Shown here in pieces: positions 17,400-26,859 of a stretch of 64,000 nucleotides of DNA. Position numbers and translations under genes: made by a program. Within the stretch, counting starts at the first letter, position 1. The number at the start of each line of letters is the position of its first letter. The DNA lies in NCBI RefSeq assembly GCF_003387475.1, contig NZ_QUNO01000011.1:350554-414553 (forward strand). Direction: 5' to 3'. The notes under the pieces are model-generated. The model was not told where the DNA came from, searched no databases, and saw nothing but the letters and a program-made list of their open reading frames with translations. The DNA is from Kutzneria buriramensis (GTDB lineage Bacteria; Actinomycetota; Actinomycetes; Mycobacteriales; Pseudonocardiaceae).

Positions 17400-18632
17400 G
17401 TGACCCAGCCGCCCGGCTGGCAGCCCGGCTATGGCGGCGGCGTGCCTCCGCTGCCGCCGCCCGTGCCGAGTCCGTACCCGACGAGCTACCCGCCACCTCC
17501 GCCTCCGCCGGTGAACTACCCGCCGCCGGTAGCGCCGCCTCCGCCGTTCACCCCGCCGCCGGTGAACTGGGCGCGGCCGCCGGTCGTAGCACCGGTAATG
17601 CCGCCACCGCAGAGCGCCTGGCAGGGCCAGCCGCCACCACGGCGGTCCTCGCACGGTTGCCTGATCGCAGTCGTGCTGGTGGCGGTGGTTGTCGTCGGCA
17701 TCGCCGCGATCGGCCTCAGCCACGCCGGACGCTCCCGGACAACTGCCAGCAGCGGCCACACCACGGCGACGTCGACCTGGTCCTCCGACCCGACGACGAC
17801 CACCCGGCCGACCACGACGACGCCTCGGACCACCGCGTCGTCGCCTACCTCGACGAGCCGGCACACGTACACCAGCACGCCGTCCCAGCCACCGACCAGC
17901 ACGCAGCCGGCCGGCCCGCAGCCGGTGGTGAAGCTCGCCGACAACCCGCTGTTCGAGGTCGGCGGCCTGCCGGCGACGACCTGCAAGCTCAGCCGCTGGA
18001 CGACCGATCCCGCCGGCGCAGAGCAGTTCTTCCGCAGCGCCGTGCCCTGCCTCGACGCGGCGTGGGCGCCGGTGATGCAGGCTGCCGGCCTGCCGTTCTT
18101 CAGTCCCAAACTGGCGTTCCCCAGGGGCACCTCGTGGAGCAGCCCCTGCGGCACGGTGACCTCGGACCGCGCCGCGGCGTTCTACTGCGACGGCGACAAC
18201 ACCCTCTACATGCCGTTCGAGGCGTTGCAGACTGCGCAGTACGGCGCGCATCCCGGCGTCTACCTGGCGTTGTTCGCCCACGAGTACGGACACCACGTGC
18301 AGGCGATGTCCGGCATCTCCAGGGCGTATGCCAACGCGCGGTTCACCAACAGCGACGGAAACAACGACGCCGGCTGGGAGTTGTCGCGTCGCCTCGAACT
18401 CGAGGCGCAGTGCTTCTCCGGCATGTTCCTGGCCGCCACCTCCGGTCGTGGTGACGTCGACGGCAATATCACGCGGGAGGCGCAGACCACGCAGGACCGC
18501 GGCGACCACAACGGACCACCGCGGGACCACGGCACGGACGACCACGCCTCGGGCTGGTGGAACACCGGCTTCCAGCGCAACAGCCTCGCCCAGTGCGACA
18601 CCTGGCTGTCCAGCCCCGCCGACGTCGCCTGA
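17400..18632 (+). CDS. Neutral zinc metallopeptidase (YpfJ-like), tandem copy 3
   Basis: A 410-residue paralogue. The Pro-rich cytoplasmic N-terminus (~80 residues) precedes a membrane helix (CLIAVVLVAVVVVGIAAI), a Thr/Ser-rich stalk (~110-155) and the catalytic domain with HEYGHHVQ and RRLELEAQCFSGMF. The GTG at 17400 has a GGGGGAG site upstream. It follows copy 2 after 37 bp and probably shares its transcript. Copies 2 and 3 are most alike in layout, so the series looks like serial duplication with growth of the N-terminal tail. Confidence 0.83.
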   Translation: MTQPPGWQPGYGGGVPPLPPPVPSPYPTSYPPPPPPPVNYPPPVAPPPPFTPPPVNWARPPVVAPVMPPPQSAWQGQPPPRRSSHGCLIAVVLVAVVVVGIAAIGLSHAGRSRTTASSGHTTATSTWSSDPTTTTRPTTTTPRTTASSPTSTSRHTYTSTPSQPPTSTQPAGPQPVVKLADNPLFEVGGLPATTCKLSRWTTDPAGAEQFFRSAVPCLDAAWAPVMQAAGLPFFSPKLAFPRGTSWSSPCGTVTSDRAAAFYCDGDNTLYMPFEALQTAQYGAHPGVYLALFAHEYGHHVQAMSGISRAYANARFTNSDGNNDAGWELSRRLELEAQCFSGMFLAATSGRGDVDGNITREAQTTQDRGDHNGPPRDHGTDDHASGWWNTGFQRNSLAQCDTWLSSPADVA

Positions 18633-18648
18633 GTGGCAGGCTCGCGGC

Positions 18649-19401
18649 ATGGAGACGCGTGAGTGGATCGCCGCCGTGGGCGGCCAAGGCGAGCGGCTGG
18701 CGGCCGCCGCCGAGCAGGCCGGGCTGACCGCACCCGTGCCGACCTGCCCGGACTGGGTCGTCCGCGACCTGCTGCTGCACCTCGGCGGCGTGCACCGGTG
18801 GGCCGCGACGTTCGTCGGGCAGGCCCGCACCGAGCCGATCGACATCGCCGAGCCGCACGACATTGCCGACGAGTTGCCCGATGACGGCGGCCTGATCGCC
18901 TGGTTCCGGGCCGGCGTGACCGAGCTGGTGGATGTGCTCACCACCGCCCCGGCCGACCTAGATTGCTGGCACTTCATGCGGACCGCGCCGTCCGGGTCGT
19001 CGTTCTGGGCCCGGCGGCAGGCACACGAGACCACCATCCACAGCGTCGACGCCGAGGCCGCAGCCGGGCTGCCCTCGCCGATCCCGTCCGCGCTCGCCGC
19101 CGACGGCGTCGACGAGATGCTGTGCGGATTCCTGCCCCGCAACCGCCGGCTGCACGCCGACTCGGAACGATCCGTGCTGGTCAGCGCCACCGACACCGGC
19201 GATCACTGGCTCGTCCGCTACGGCCCCGAGCGGCCCGCCGCATCGCGTGTGCCGGAGGCGGTGAAGGCCGACGACACCATCGCCGGCACCGCCGCCGACC
19301 TGTACTTGTCGCTCTGGAACCGCCGCCCCTGGGACGGTCTCACCGGCGACGACGGGCTCTCCGGGCTCTGGGCCGACAAGGTCCAGGTCCGCTGGTCGTG
19401 A
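18649..19401 (+). CDS. Maleylpyruvate isomerase family mycothiol-dependent enzyme
   Basis: A 250-residue member of the MDMPI/DinB-like family. The N-terminal four-helix bundle shows the family's CPDWVVRDLLLHLGGVHRW and a later ARRQAHETTIHSVDAE, whose His residues usually bind a metal. A C-terminal MDMPI_C-type domain ends in LYLSLWNRRPWDGL. Such enzymes use mycothiol, the actinobacterial low-molecular-weight thiol, in isomerisation or detoxification; the substrate here is unknown. The ATG at 18649 lies 16 bp after the third metallopeptidase gene, so it may be cotranscribed. Confidence 0.85.
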   Translation: METREWIAAVGGQGERLAAAAEQAGLTAPVPTCPDWVVRDLLLHLGGVHRWAATFVGQARTEPIDIAEPHDIADELPDDGGLIAWFRAGVTELVDVLTTAPADLDCWHFMRTAPSGSSFWARRQAHETTIHSVDAEAAAGLPSPIPSALAADGVDEMLCGFLPRNRRLHADSERSVLVSATDTGDHWLVRYGPERPAASRVPEAVKADDTIAGTAADLYLSLWNRRPWDGLTGDDGLSGLWADKVQVRWS

Positions 19402-19405
19402 CGAG

Positions 19406-20026
19406 CTAGCCGGCCTCGCCGTTCGCCCGCTGGTGCGCCGTGGCCTCCGCCAGGCCGGACAGGTCCTCCGGCTCGGGGTTCCCCTCGACGGGCTTGAGCT
19501 CGTCGACCGGCTCCGCCTCCGCCTCGTCCTGGATCGGTGGGGCGGGGAAGGCCAGCGGCTCCTCGGCTCCGATCACGGGCGCCGGGGCCGCCATTTTCGG
19601 AACTGGCCGGTATCGGATCAGGTAGGCGTACAGCGCGCCGGCTGCGGCGCTGAGGCACAGCAGCAGAGCCGTGAGCCGGCCGTCCCGGCCGCCACCGACC
19701 TGCGCCGCGTCGGCCGCGTGTGCGCTGAGCTGGCCGTTCTCGTTCGTCACGACGACGTCCAGCACCGTGCCCTTGGCCTGGCCGCAGCCGTCCAGCGGGG
19801 CCTGCTTCTTCGAGCCGTCGACGGTGACCTCGACCATGTCGTGCGCGTTCGCGCCGCCGCACTGCGCCGAGGTCACCACCGTCGCCTTGGTGTGCACGGC
19901 CGACGGCGCGTCGGTGTTCGGGAAGCCGAGGGTCGGCCACCACACAAGCACCGCCGCGCCGATCCCGACCAGCCCGATGACCAGCAGGATCAGCACCCAT
20001 CGCACCTGGGTCTGCCGAGCCGCCAC
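19406..20026 (-). CDS. Hypothetical two-helix membrane protein
   Basis: A 206-residue protein of no recognised family. An N-terminal helix (WVLILLVIGLVGIGAAVLVWW), an external loop of ~85 residues with two Cys (SAQCGGAN, LDGCGQAKG), a second helix (LTALLLCLSAAAGALYAYLI) and an acidic Pro/Glu-rich cytoplasmic tail. The loop cysteines may form a disulfide. It is convergent with the mycothiol-dependent enzyme gene, the stops being 4 bp apart. Confidence 0.7.
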   Translation of the reverse strand: MAARQTQVRWVLILLVIGLVGIGAAVLVWWPTLGFPNTDAPSAVHTKATVVTSAQCGGANAHDMVEVTVDGSKKQAPLDGCGQAKGTVLDVVVTNENGQLSAHAADAAQVGGGRDGRLTALLLCLSAAAGALYAYLIRYRPVPKMAAPAPVIGAEEPLAFPAPPIQDEAEAEPVDELKPVEGNPEPEDLSGLAEATAHQRANGEAG

Positions 20027-20070
20027 CCGTCCATCGTCCCAGACGGCCGGGCGTGTGGCACCCAGGCCCG

Positions 20071-20487
20071 TCAGGAACTCGGCGTCGTCGTCGGCGCGGC
20101 GCTGCTCGTCGGCGCGCCGCTGCTGGGGTGCGGCTGGGCCACCCGAACGCTCAACGCCTGCTCACCCTTGACGATCGCGGTCACGCGCTGGCCCTGCTGC
20201 ACGGGGCCGCCCTCGATCTTGGTCGTCGAATCCGTGGTCAACGTCTCAGTGCTGCCGTCCTTCTTGGTGACGACCAGTTGCGTGGCGGACACCGTCGACA
20301 CCGTGCCGGCGACCCGGCTCTCACCGGCCGGCAGCGGCTTGGCCTTGCCCTTCGTGGGTTTCGCCGGGCTGCTGGCCGAGGTCGACGGCGCCGGCGCGCC
20401 GGAGGCGTCGGTCGAGCAGGCGGCGAGGGAGAAGCCGGCGGCCGCGGTCAGCACGAGCGCGCCGAGGGTTCGTGTCAGGGAGGTCAT
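20071..20487 (-). CDS. Putative lipoprotein
   Basis: A 138-residue protein with a lipoprotein signal peptide: the lipobox LAAC places the acylated Cys at residue 24. A Ser/Pro/Lys-rich linker precedes a small beta domain (VAGTVSTVSATQLVVTKKDG) that resembles DUF5666-type folds, and the tail is Ser/Thr/Pro-rich. The ATG at 20487 is used; the frame extends upstream only as antisense of the response regulator. It is divergent from the two-component system with 90 bp between starts, so it may be a target of that system. Confidence 0.72.
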   Translation of the reverse strand: MTSLTRTLGALVLTAAAGFSLAACSTDASGAPAPSTSASSPAKPTKGKAKPLPAGESRVAGTVSTVSATQLVVTKKDGSTETLTTDSTTKIEGGPVQQGQRVTAIVKGEQALSVRVAQPHPSSGAPTSSAAPTTTPSS

Positions 20488-20577
20488 GCACTCCACCGTC
20501 CCGGCCTCAGCTGAGCGGAGCCTGAAACGTCGGCGGGCCGCCGCCCGCGCCGACGGCCCGACCAGCAGAATGGGGCT

Positions 20578-21252
20578 GTGTCGGTCGCCCGGATCTTGAT
20601 CGTCGAGGACACCGAGGCGATTCGCGCCGCGGTGCGCTCCGCCCTGCGTGACAGCGGCTACGAGGTGCTGGCCAGAGCCGACGGCCGCGAGCTGGAGGCC
20701 GATCTCAGCCAGTTCCGGCCCGACCTGGTCGTGCTGGACATCATGCTGCCCGGGCGGGACGGCTTCCAGCTGCTGGAGGTGATCCGGCGGGCCAGCAACG
20801 CCGGGGTGGTGATGCTCACCGCCCGTGACGGCGTGCCCGACCGTCTCCGCGGCCTCGAGGGCGGCGCCGACGACTACGTGCTCAAGCCCTTCGTGCTCGC
20901 CGAGCTCGTCGCCCGGGTGGGTGCGGTGCTGCGGCGGCTCGGGCGGACGCCGTCCGCCGTGCAGATCGGCGACCTGCTCGTCGACGCCGACTCCGGCGTC
21001 GTGCTCTACGCCGGGGCGACCGTCGACGTCACCGCCACCGAGCTGCGGCTGCTCTGCTACCTGGCCGCGCAGCGTGGGCGCGTCGTGAGCAAGACGCAGA
21101 TCCTCACCAGCGTCTGGGGCTACGAGGACTACGACCCCAATCTCGTCGAGGTGCACGTCAGCGCCCTGCGTCGCAAGCTCGAGGCGCACGGGCCGCGGCT
21201 GCTGCACACCGTTCGCGGACTCGGCTACGTGCTCCGTGTCGGTGCCACATGA
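20578..21252 (+). CDS. OmpR-family response regulator
   Basis: A 224-residue regulator. The receiver domain has acidic residues E10/D11, phospho-acceptor Asp54 in VVLDIMLP and the conserved Lys in VLKPF. A C-terminal winged helix follows (VTATELRLLCYLAAQ, then RKLEAHGPRLLHTVRGLGYVLR). It is encoded with its kinase through an ATGA overlap (21249-21252). Start GTG at 20578. The signal and regulon are unknown; the divergent lipoprotein gene is a candidate target. Confidence 0.93.
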   Translation: MSVARILIVEDTEAIRAAVRSALRDSGYEVLARADGRELEADLSQFRPDLVVLDIMLPGRDGFQLLEVIRRASNAGVVMLTARDGVPDRLRGLEGGADDYVLKPFVLAELVARVGAVLRRLGRTPSAVQIGDLLVDADSGVVLYAGATVDVTATELRLLCYLAAQRGRVVSKTQILTSVWGYEDYDPNLVEVHVSALRRKLEAHGPRLLHTVRGLGYVLRVGAT

Positions 21253-22592
21253 AAAGCGGCTCGCTACGGCTCCGGGTCACCCTTTCGGTCACCATCGCGC
21301 TCGCCGTGGTCCTCGTCGCACTGGTGGTGGTCATCGACGCGTTGTTCGGCCAGCAGACCGTGCGGGACGAGACCAACCTGATCCGGGACCGGGTGCAGCT
21401 CGCCAGGCAGTTGGAGAAGCAGCGCCTCAGCCCGGAACAGCTCTACACGCGGCTGTCGATCGGCGGGCTCATCTCCGTTCGGATCACCGCGCCCAGCGGC
21501 CTCGTCGCCGGGACGAAGAATGTCGAGCCCGCCGCCACGCCCCCGCCGGTAACCGTCACCTACCGCAACGGCATCAAGATCACCTTCTCTGCCGACGCCG
21601 AGACCAAGCCGCAGGCCAACCTGCGTCGGCTGCTGGTCATCGTCGGCGTCTGCGCGCTTGTCGTCACCGCCTTCGGGCTGATCTTTCTCGTGCGGTTCGC
21701 GCTCCGGCCGCTCGACCACATGGCCACCCTCGCCCGTTCCATCGCCGGCGGCGACCGGGGCCGGCGGCTCGCGCCCGAACGCACCGACACCGAGATCGGC
21801 AGCACCGCAGAGGCCTTCGACAACATGCTCGACGAGCTCGAGGGCGCCGAGCTCAAGGCGCGCAACGCCGAGCAGCGCACCCGGCAGTTCGTCGCCGACG
21901 CCGCCCACGAGCTGCGCACCCCCGTCGCCGGCTTGCAGGCCGTCGCCGAGTCCGTGCTCCAGCAGAACGCCGACACCGATCCGGAGGAACGGGACCGGAT
22001 GCTGCTGCTGCTCGTCCGGGAGTCCCGCCGCGCCGGCCGCCTGGTCGACGACCTGCTCGCGCTCGCCCGCATCGACGCCGGCCTCGACCTCCAGCACGAG
22101 CCCGTCGACCTGCGTCACCTCGCCGACGCCGAGGCCGACCGCACCCGGGTGCTCGCCCCCGAGCTCGCCGTCGCCGTCGACGGTCCCTCCGTCGTCGTCC
22201 CCGGCGACCCGCAGCGCCTCGCGCAGGTGCTCGCCAACCTGATGAACAACGCCCGCCAGGCCTCCGGCGGCCAGGGCCACATCACCCTCAGCGTCGGCGC
22301 CGCGGGCGGCTTCGCCCACCTGGTCGTCGCTGACGACGGCCCCGGTGTGCCCGACGCCGAGCGTGAGCGGATCTTCGACCGTCTCGTCCGCCTCGACGAG
22401 GCCCGCGCCAGCGCCTCCGGCGGCTCCGGCCTCGGCCTGCCCATCGCCCGCGGCATCTGCCGTGCCCACGGCGGCGACCTCGCCTGCGAGGCCCCACCCC
22501 CGGGCCACCGCGGCGCCGTCTTCCGCATCACGCTGCCACTGCCCGACCAGCTCGACGCCCCCACGATCGCCTTCGCGCCGATTGCACCCTGA
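21249..22592 (+). CDS. Membrane sensor histidine kinase
   Basis: A 447-residue kinase. Two membrane helices (~10-32 and ~127-150) flank a ~95-residue external sensor region. A HAMP domain precedes the HisKA box with phospho-acceptor H220 (FVADAAHELRTPVAG), and the HATPase has N, G1 (VADDGPGVP) and G2 (GGSGLGLPIARGI) boxes. Its ATG overlaps the regulator stop, so the pair is co-translated. A pair of hairpins follows. Confidence 0.93.
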   Translation: MKSGSLRLRVTLSVTIALAVVLVALVVVIDALFGQQTVRDETNLIRDRVQLARQLEKQRLSPEQLYTRLSIGGLISVRITAPSGLVAGTKNVEPAATPPPVTVTYRNGIKITFSADAETKPQANLRRLLVIVGVCALVVTAFGLIFLVRFALRPLDHMATLARSIAGGDRGRRLAPERTDTEIGSTAEAFDNMLDELEGAELKARNAEQRTRQFVADAAHELRTPVAGLQAVAESVLQQNADTDPEERDRMLLLLVRESRRAGRLVDDLLALARIDAGLDLQHEPVDLRHLADAEADRTRVLAPELAVAVDGPSVVVPGDPQRLAQVLANLMNNARQASGGQGHITLSVGAAGGFAHLVVADDGPGVPDAERERIFDRLVRLDEARASASGGSGLGLPIARGICRAHGGDLACEAPPPGHRGAVFRITLPLPDQLDAPTIAFAPIAP

Positions 22593-22667
22593 GCTGGCAA
22601 AACCGTGCTTTTGCGACGTTATTCGCGTCGTAACGGCGAACGCTAGGCCGTCGATACCGGGCGCAGG

Positions 22668-22696
22668 AATGGTGTGCCCAGCATGGGCACACCATT
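22668..22696 (+). terminator. Hairpin terminator after the histidine kinase
   Basis: Perfect 13-bp arms (AATGGTGTGCCCA and its complement) around a GCA loop, 76 bp after the kinase stop. Confidence 0.6.
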
Positions 22697-22764
22697 AGGG
22701 GGAAGACCACGCGTCACGACGCTTAGTCGCGCTGACGGGTTCGGCTACTTCGCCTGACGCCGGC

Positions 22765-22796
22765 TCGGGGGTGGGAACCGCGGTTCCCACCCCCGA
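22765..22796. terminator. 32-bp perfect palindrome, probable bidirectional terminator
   Basis: TCGGGGGTGGGAACCG is followed immediately by its exact complement. It lies 5 bp beyond the stop of the SMC-like gene (minus strand) and also after the histidine kinase (plus strand), as expected for a terminator shared by convergent transcripts. Confidence 0.7.
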
Positions 22797-22800
22797 CCAG

Positions 22801-25800
22801 TCACGGGTCCTCGCGGTCCAGGCCGGCGCCGTCCCACGTGGTGTGGGTGCACGCGACGCCCCGTCCGTTCTTGGGCCGCAGCACGTCGTAGATGTGCATG
22901 CGCGGGATCTTCGACGACACGCCCCAGCCGCTCGGCCAGGTGATCACCCAGTCCATGTCCAGGTCGACGAGCAGCCCCAGCATGCGGGCGATCGTCGGGT
23001 CGTCGAGGCGCTCGAACGCCTCGTCCAGCAGCACCAGCCGCAGCGGCGCCTCGTCGCCGCCGCTGCTGACGGCGTCGTAGAACGACGCGGCGGCGGCGAA
23101 CAGAGTCACGTACGACACGAGGCGGGTCTCACCGGAGGACAGCTGCCGGAGCCGCCGGACCCGGGGCTTGCCGTCGGGACCGCTGTCGCGGACCCGCACC
23201 GTGAACGAGTACCAGGTCCGGTAGTCCAGGGCCCGCGCCAGGATCTCGGCGTACCCGCTGGAGTGCGCGTCCCGCTCAGCCTCGATCCGCTCGGTGATCA
23301 CCTGCCGCAGCAGGTCGTCCTGCTCGGACGTCCGGTCGGCCAGCGGCGTCCGCACGAGCTCCAGCGCCTGCTTGGTCCGGTCGTCGAGCGCCGCCGAAGG
23401 CCGCCATTCAAGTTGCACATGCACGCCCTGGCTGGACCGGGCCTGGTCCAGCACGTCGTTCATCCGCCGGCACAGGTCCTCGGCGACCTCGATCTGCCCG
23501 CGCAGCCGCTCGGCCAGGTCGCGGATCAGGTAGTCAGCGAAGATCGACTGGTACCGCTCGCCGAGGAAACCGCGCTGCTCGGCCAGCCGCTGCGACACCC
23601 GCAGCGCGGCGTCGGCGACCGGTCGGGGCCCGTCCTCGCCGGTGACGGTCACGGTCAGCACGCCGCCGGCGGTCTCGGCGCCGATGTCGTGCGTGCCGGC
23701 CAGTGACGTCTGGAGCACCTGGAGCTTGCCGATCACGGTGCCCTCGGTCGACCCCTTGCGATCGGCGGCCCCGTCGAGCAGCGCCAACGCGGCGTCGACA
23801 TCAGCCGGCGCCTCGACCTCGGGGAACGCCGCCGACCAGACGCCCGGCGCCGCCAATGCCTGCTCGAACGCGCTCACCGCGCCCGACGCGTCGCCCTCCC
23901 GACCGGTGAGCTGCGCCCGCTTCGTCTCCAGCAAGGTCTCCAGCTTCGTCGCCTGCTCGCGCAGCTCGACGACCTTCTCCCGGGACTGCGGCAGCTGCTT
24001 GCGGACGGCCCGCCGTTCCGCGTCCAGCGCCGCCAGCTGCCGCGAGACCTCCTCGGCCTCGCCGCCGATCGCCGAACTGAGTTCCGCCAGACCGTGTGAA
24101 CGGTCCGCGTACTCGACGCACAGCGCGTCCGCCGCCGACTCGGCTTCACTCCGGTCGGTGAGAGCCGCGTGGTGGTGCTGCATCGCGTCGATCAGGTCGA
24201 TCACGGTCCGTGCGCACCGGCCGGCCAACGCCTCGGCCAACTGCTCCGCCGCGCCTCGCGCCTCGGACGCCGCCCGATTCGCTCGATCGAGTGCTTCCGT
24301 GTCGACGGTGTCGCCCAGGCCGATACCCGCCTCGGACGCCGCCTGCACCAGCTCGGCGCGCGCCGCGTGCCAACGCTCGTCGCTGGCCTGGTGCTCGGCG
24401 CGCAAGTCGAAGGCACGCTGCTCCGACTCCTCGGCGGACTCCCGCGCGCTGGTCAGCTTCGCGTGCGCCGAGATCAGCTCACCGTCGTCCGGGAACGCCT
24501 CGACGTGCTCTTCCCACTCGCCCGCCGCCGCACGCGCCTGGTCGCACATGCGCTCCGCATCCGCCAGCTCGACATGCAGTCGCTCGACCGCCGAGCTCAA
24601 CTCCGCCAGGCGACGCTGCCGCGCCGCCTCCCGCGCACCCGTGCCCACGAACTCCGCGACCGGCTTCGTCTGCGACCCGCACAGCACGCCGGCCCGCCAC
24701 GCGCCACCCGTCGACAACACCAGACCGGGCGTCTCGGTCGACGCCGGCTCGTCCGCGACGCCGACCGAGGCCAGCAGCTTCGAGACCACATCTGCCGTTA
24801 CCGGGCAATCCGGCTCGGCCGCCGGAAGCAGCACGTCGGCGAGCGTCCGCCCGCCTGCCGGCGGCCCGGCGACGGCGATCACCTCGGCCAGCTCCGCGTC
24901 GGAAAGGCGACCGTTCGCCGACACCCGAGCCGTGAGCAGACCGCTCGCCTGAAGCGCCGCTTCCAGACCGGCCTGCTCACCCTCCGGCAGCGTCGGCACA
25001 AAATCGACCAGCCGATGGAACGCCGACGGATCGGACTGCTCATCCGCGCCGCCCGAACGCAGCGCGACGACCTCCGCCTCGTACTGCGTGATCGTCGCGC
25101 GTAGGTCGTCGAGCCGCTGCTCGGTGCTCACGACCCGTTGCCGCAGCTCGTGCGACTTCGGTGCCGCCCACTGCCGCACGCTGTCCCGGGCGGCTCGCGC
25201 CGCGCCCCGGTCCTCGGTCAACCGCTCCGCGCTCGGCGGCTGCGGCCCGTCGCCCGCAGCCCATCGCCGCGCCTGCTCGCGCCACACGTCCACAGCCGTC
25301 GCAAGCTGCTGACCAGCCTCGTTGCGACGCCCCGCCGCTTCCGTCGCGGTCAACTGGGCCTGCCGCGCCGCGCGGTGCAGTTCCTCGACGTCCCGCAGCT
25401 GCCGATCCGACGCCAGCGCCCGCTCGTGCAGCGACAACGTCAGCGCATTGCGCCGGCGAGCCTCGGTCGCCACCTGCTCGGCCTGCCGCCCGGCGTCGCT
25501 CAACGTGTCGAGCAGCGACTGCGGATCGATCGCCGGCAGCAGTCGCCGGTCGATGGTCTGCGGCTCGGCCTCCGGATCCGGCTTCGCCCGCACGCGGTCC
25601 TGCGCAACCTGCGCGTCGGTCGGCGGCATCGGCGGCACCTTCGGACACAGATCCCCATCCAGGCCCGCGATCGCCAGCCGCTCACGCGCGTGTCCGGCCA
25701 ACTCGTCGGCGCTGTCGATGTCGAGTCCGAGCCGGCGCAGCACGGCCAGCACGGAGTCGACGGCCCGATCTTCCTGCGCACGCTGCCGGCTCGCCGTGTC

Positions 25801-26859
25801 CAACGCCGCCTCGGCGGCCGACCGCGACCGGGCGACGAGCTGCTCACGGTCCTGAAGGTCCCGCATCCCGCGGTACGCCGGCAGCTCCTTCAACGCCTCG
25901 ATCCGGGCGTCGAGCTGGCTGTCCTGCGCCTCTTGCTCGCTGACGGCCTGCTCCGCCGTCACCCGGCCGTCCCGCGCCGCCGTCAGCTTCCGCTCGAGCG
26001 ACTCCAGTTCAGAACCAAGCGTTGTTAGGCTCTTACGGCTGGCCACCACCTTGTCGCCGAAACCGCGCAGGCCGGCCAGCGCGTAGCCGGAGTAGGTGCC
26101 GAGGAATGCCGTGAGCGCCGAGTCGGCGGTCGTCAGCCGCGTGATGTTCTCGCGAATCGACTCCAGGTCGTCGAACGACGTCGCCAGCTGCTCGACCAGC
26201 GCGACGTCCAGCGGCGGCAGCGCGTCGGACAGGATCTGCTCCAGCTGGCCTTCCAGCACCTTGAGGCCGACGTCCGGGTTGCGCAGCGTCCGCTGGAGGT
26301 GCAGCAGGTCGGCATAGCGGGCCGCCGGCACGCCGTAGACCGTCTCGGCGACCTTCGCGCGGAACGCCGCGTCTTCGAACATGCAGTCCGCACCGATCAG
26401 ATCGCGCAGCTGCGCCGGCCCGATCGGCACCCGGTCCGGACCTGCGAGCTTGAGGTCCTTGCCGACCCGCGCCGAGGTGACGAACCGCCAGGAGTCGGTG
26501 ATCTGCTGCGACGTCTTCGACGCCTTCACGCCCAGGCCGCAGGTCAGGTACTCGTCCTCGTGACCGGGGTCGGCCTGCCGGCGCAGCTCGATCCATGCGT
26601 AACCGATCCGGTTCGGGCCGCCGTCGTAGTCGTCCAGCATGAGTCGCCGGATGCTGACCGTGTCGAAGCCCTTCGAGCCGAGCTGCCGCAGGTCACCATC
26701 CAGGCACAGCGGCAGCAGCAGCTCCAGCGTGCGCGACTTGCCGGAGCCGTTGGTGCCCTGGAAGATCGCCCGCCCGCCGGAGAAATCGAAGACCTGCTCG
26801 GCGTACTGCCACACGTTGACGATGCCACCGCGGTGCAGCGTCCAACGCTGATCGCTCAC
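22801..26859 (-). CDS. jetC: SMC-like ATPase JetC (Wadjet type, TIGR02680 family)
   Basis: A 1,352-residue SMC/MukB-like protein. The Walker A (GTNGSGKS) is at residues 35-42, a long central coiled-coil region rich in Ala, Glu and Arg follows, and the C-terminal head has the signature LSSGETRLVSYVTLFAA and Walker B RLVLLDEAFERLDD. The N-terminus (LHRGGIVNVWQYAEQVFDF) is characteristic of TIGR02680. In Wadjet systems the SMC protein works with JetA (kleisin-like) and JetB to extrude DNA loops, and JetD then cuts circular plasmids. It starts with GTG overlapping the jetB stop (GTGA). No jetD gene follows; the next gene is a histidine kinase on the other strand behind two hairpins. Confidence 0.9.
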   Translation of the reverse strand: MSDQRWTLHRGGIVNVWQYAEQVFDFSGGRAIFQGTNGSGKSRTLELLLPLCLDGDLRQLGSKGFDTVSIRRLMLDDYDGGPNRIGYAWIELRRQADPGHEDEYLTCGLGVKASKTSQQITDSWRFVTSARVGKDLKLAGPDRVPIGPAQLRDLIGADCMFEDAAFRAKVAETVYGVPAARYADLLHLQRTLRNPDVGLKVLEGQLEQILSDALPPLDVALVEQLATSFDDLESIRENITRLTTADSALTAFLGTYSGYALAGLRGFGDKVVASRKSLTTLGSELESLERKLTAARDGRVTAEQAVSEQEAQDSQLDARIEALKELPAYRGMRDLQDREQLVARSRSAAEAALDTASRQRAQEDRAVDSVLAVLRRLGLDIDSADELAGHARERLAIAGLDGDLCPKVPPMPPTDAQVAQDRVRAKPDPEAEPQTIDRRLLPAIDPQSLLDTLSDAGRQAEQVATEARRRNALTLSLHERALASDRQLRDVEELHRAARQAQLTATEAAGRRNEAGQQLATAVDVWREQARRWAAGDGPQPPSAERLTEDRGAARAARDSVRQWAAPKSHELRQRVVSTEQRLDDLRATITQYEAEVVALRSGGADEQSDPSAFHRLVDFVPTLPEGEQAGLEAALQASGLLTARVSANGRLSDAELAEVIAVAGPPAGGRTLADVLLPAAEPDCPVTADVVSKLLASVGVADEPASTETPGLVLSTGGAWRAGVLCGSQTKPVAEFVGTGAREAARQRRLAELSSAVERLHVELADAERMCDQARAAAGEWEEHVEAFPDDGELISAHAKLTSARESAEESEQRAFDLRAEHQASDERWHAARAELVQAASEAGIGLGDTVDTEALDRANRAASEARGAAEQLAEALAGRCARTVIDLIDAMQHHHAALTDRSEAESAADALCVEYADRSHGLAELSSAIGGEAEEVSRQLAALDAERRAVRKQLPQSREKVVELREQATKLETLLETKRAQLTGREGDASGAVSAFEQALAAPGVWSAAFPEVEAPADVDAALALLDGAADRKGSTEGTVIGKLQVLQTSLAGTHDIGAETAGGVLTVTVTGEDGPRPVADAALRVSQRLAEQRGFLGERYQSIFADYLIRDLAERLRGQIEVAEDLCRRMNDVLDQARSSQGVHVQLEWRPSAALDDRTKQALELVRTPLADRTSEQDDLLRQVITERIEAERDAHSSGYAEILARALDYRTWYSFTVRVRDSGPDGKPRVRRLRQLSSGETRLVSYVTLFAAAASFYDAVSSGGDEAPLRLVLLDEAFERLDDPTIARMLGLLVDLDMDWVITWPSGWGVSSKIPRMHIYDVLRPKNGRGVACTHTTWDGAGLDREDP

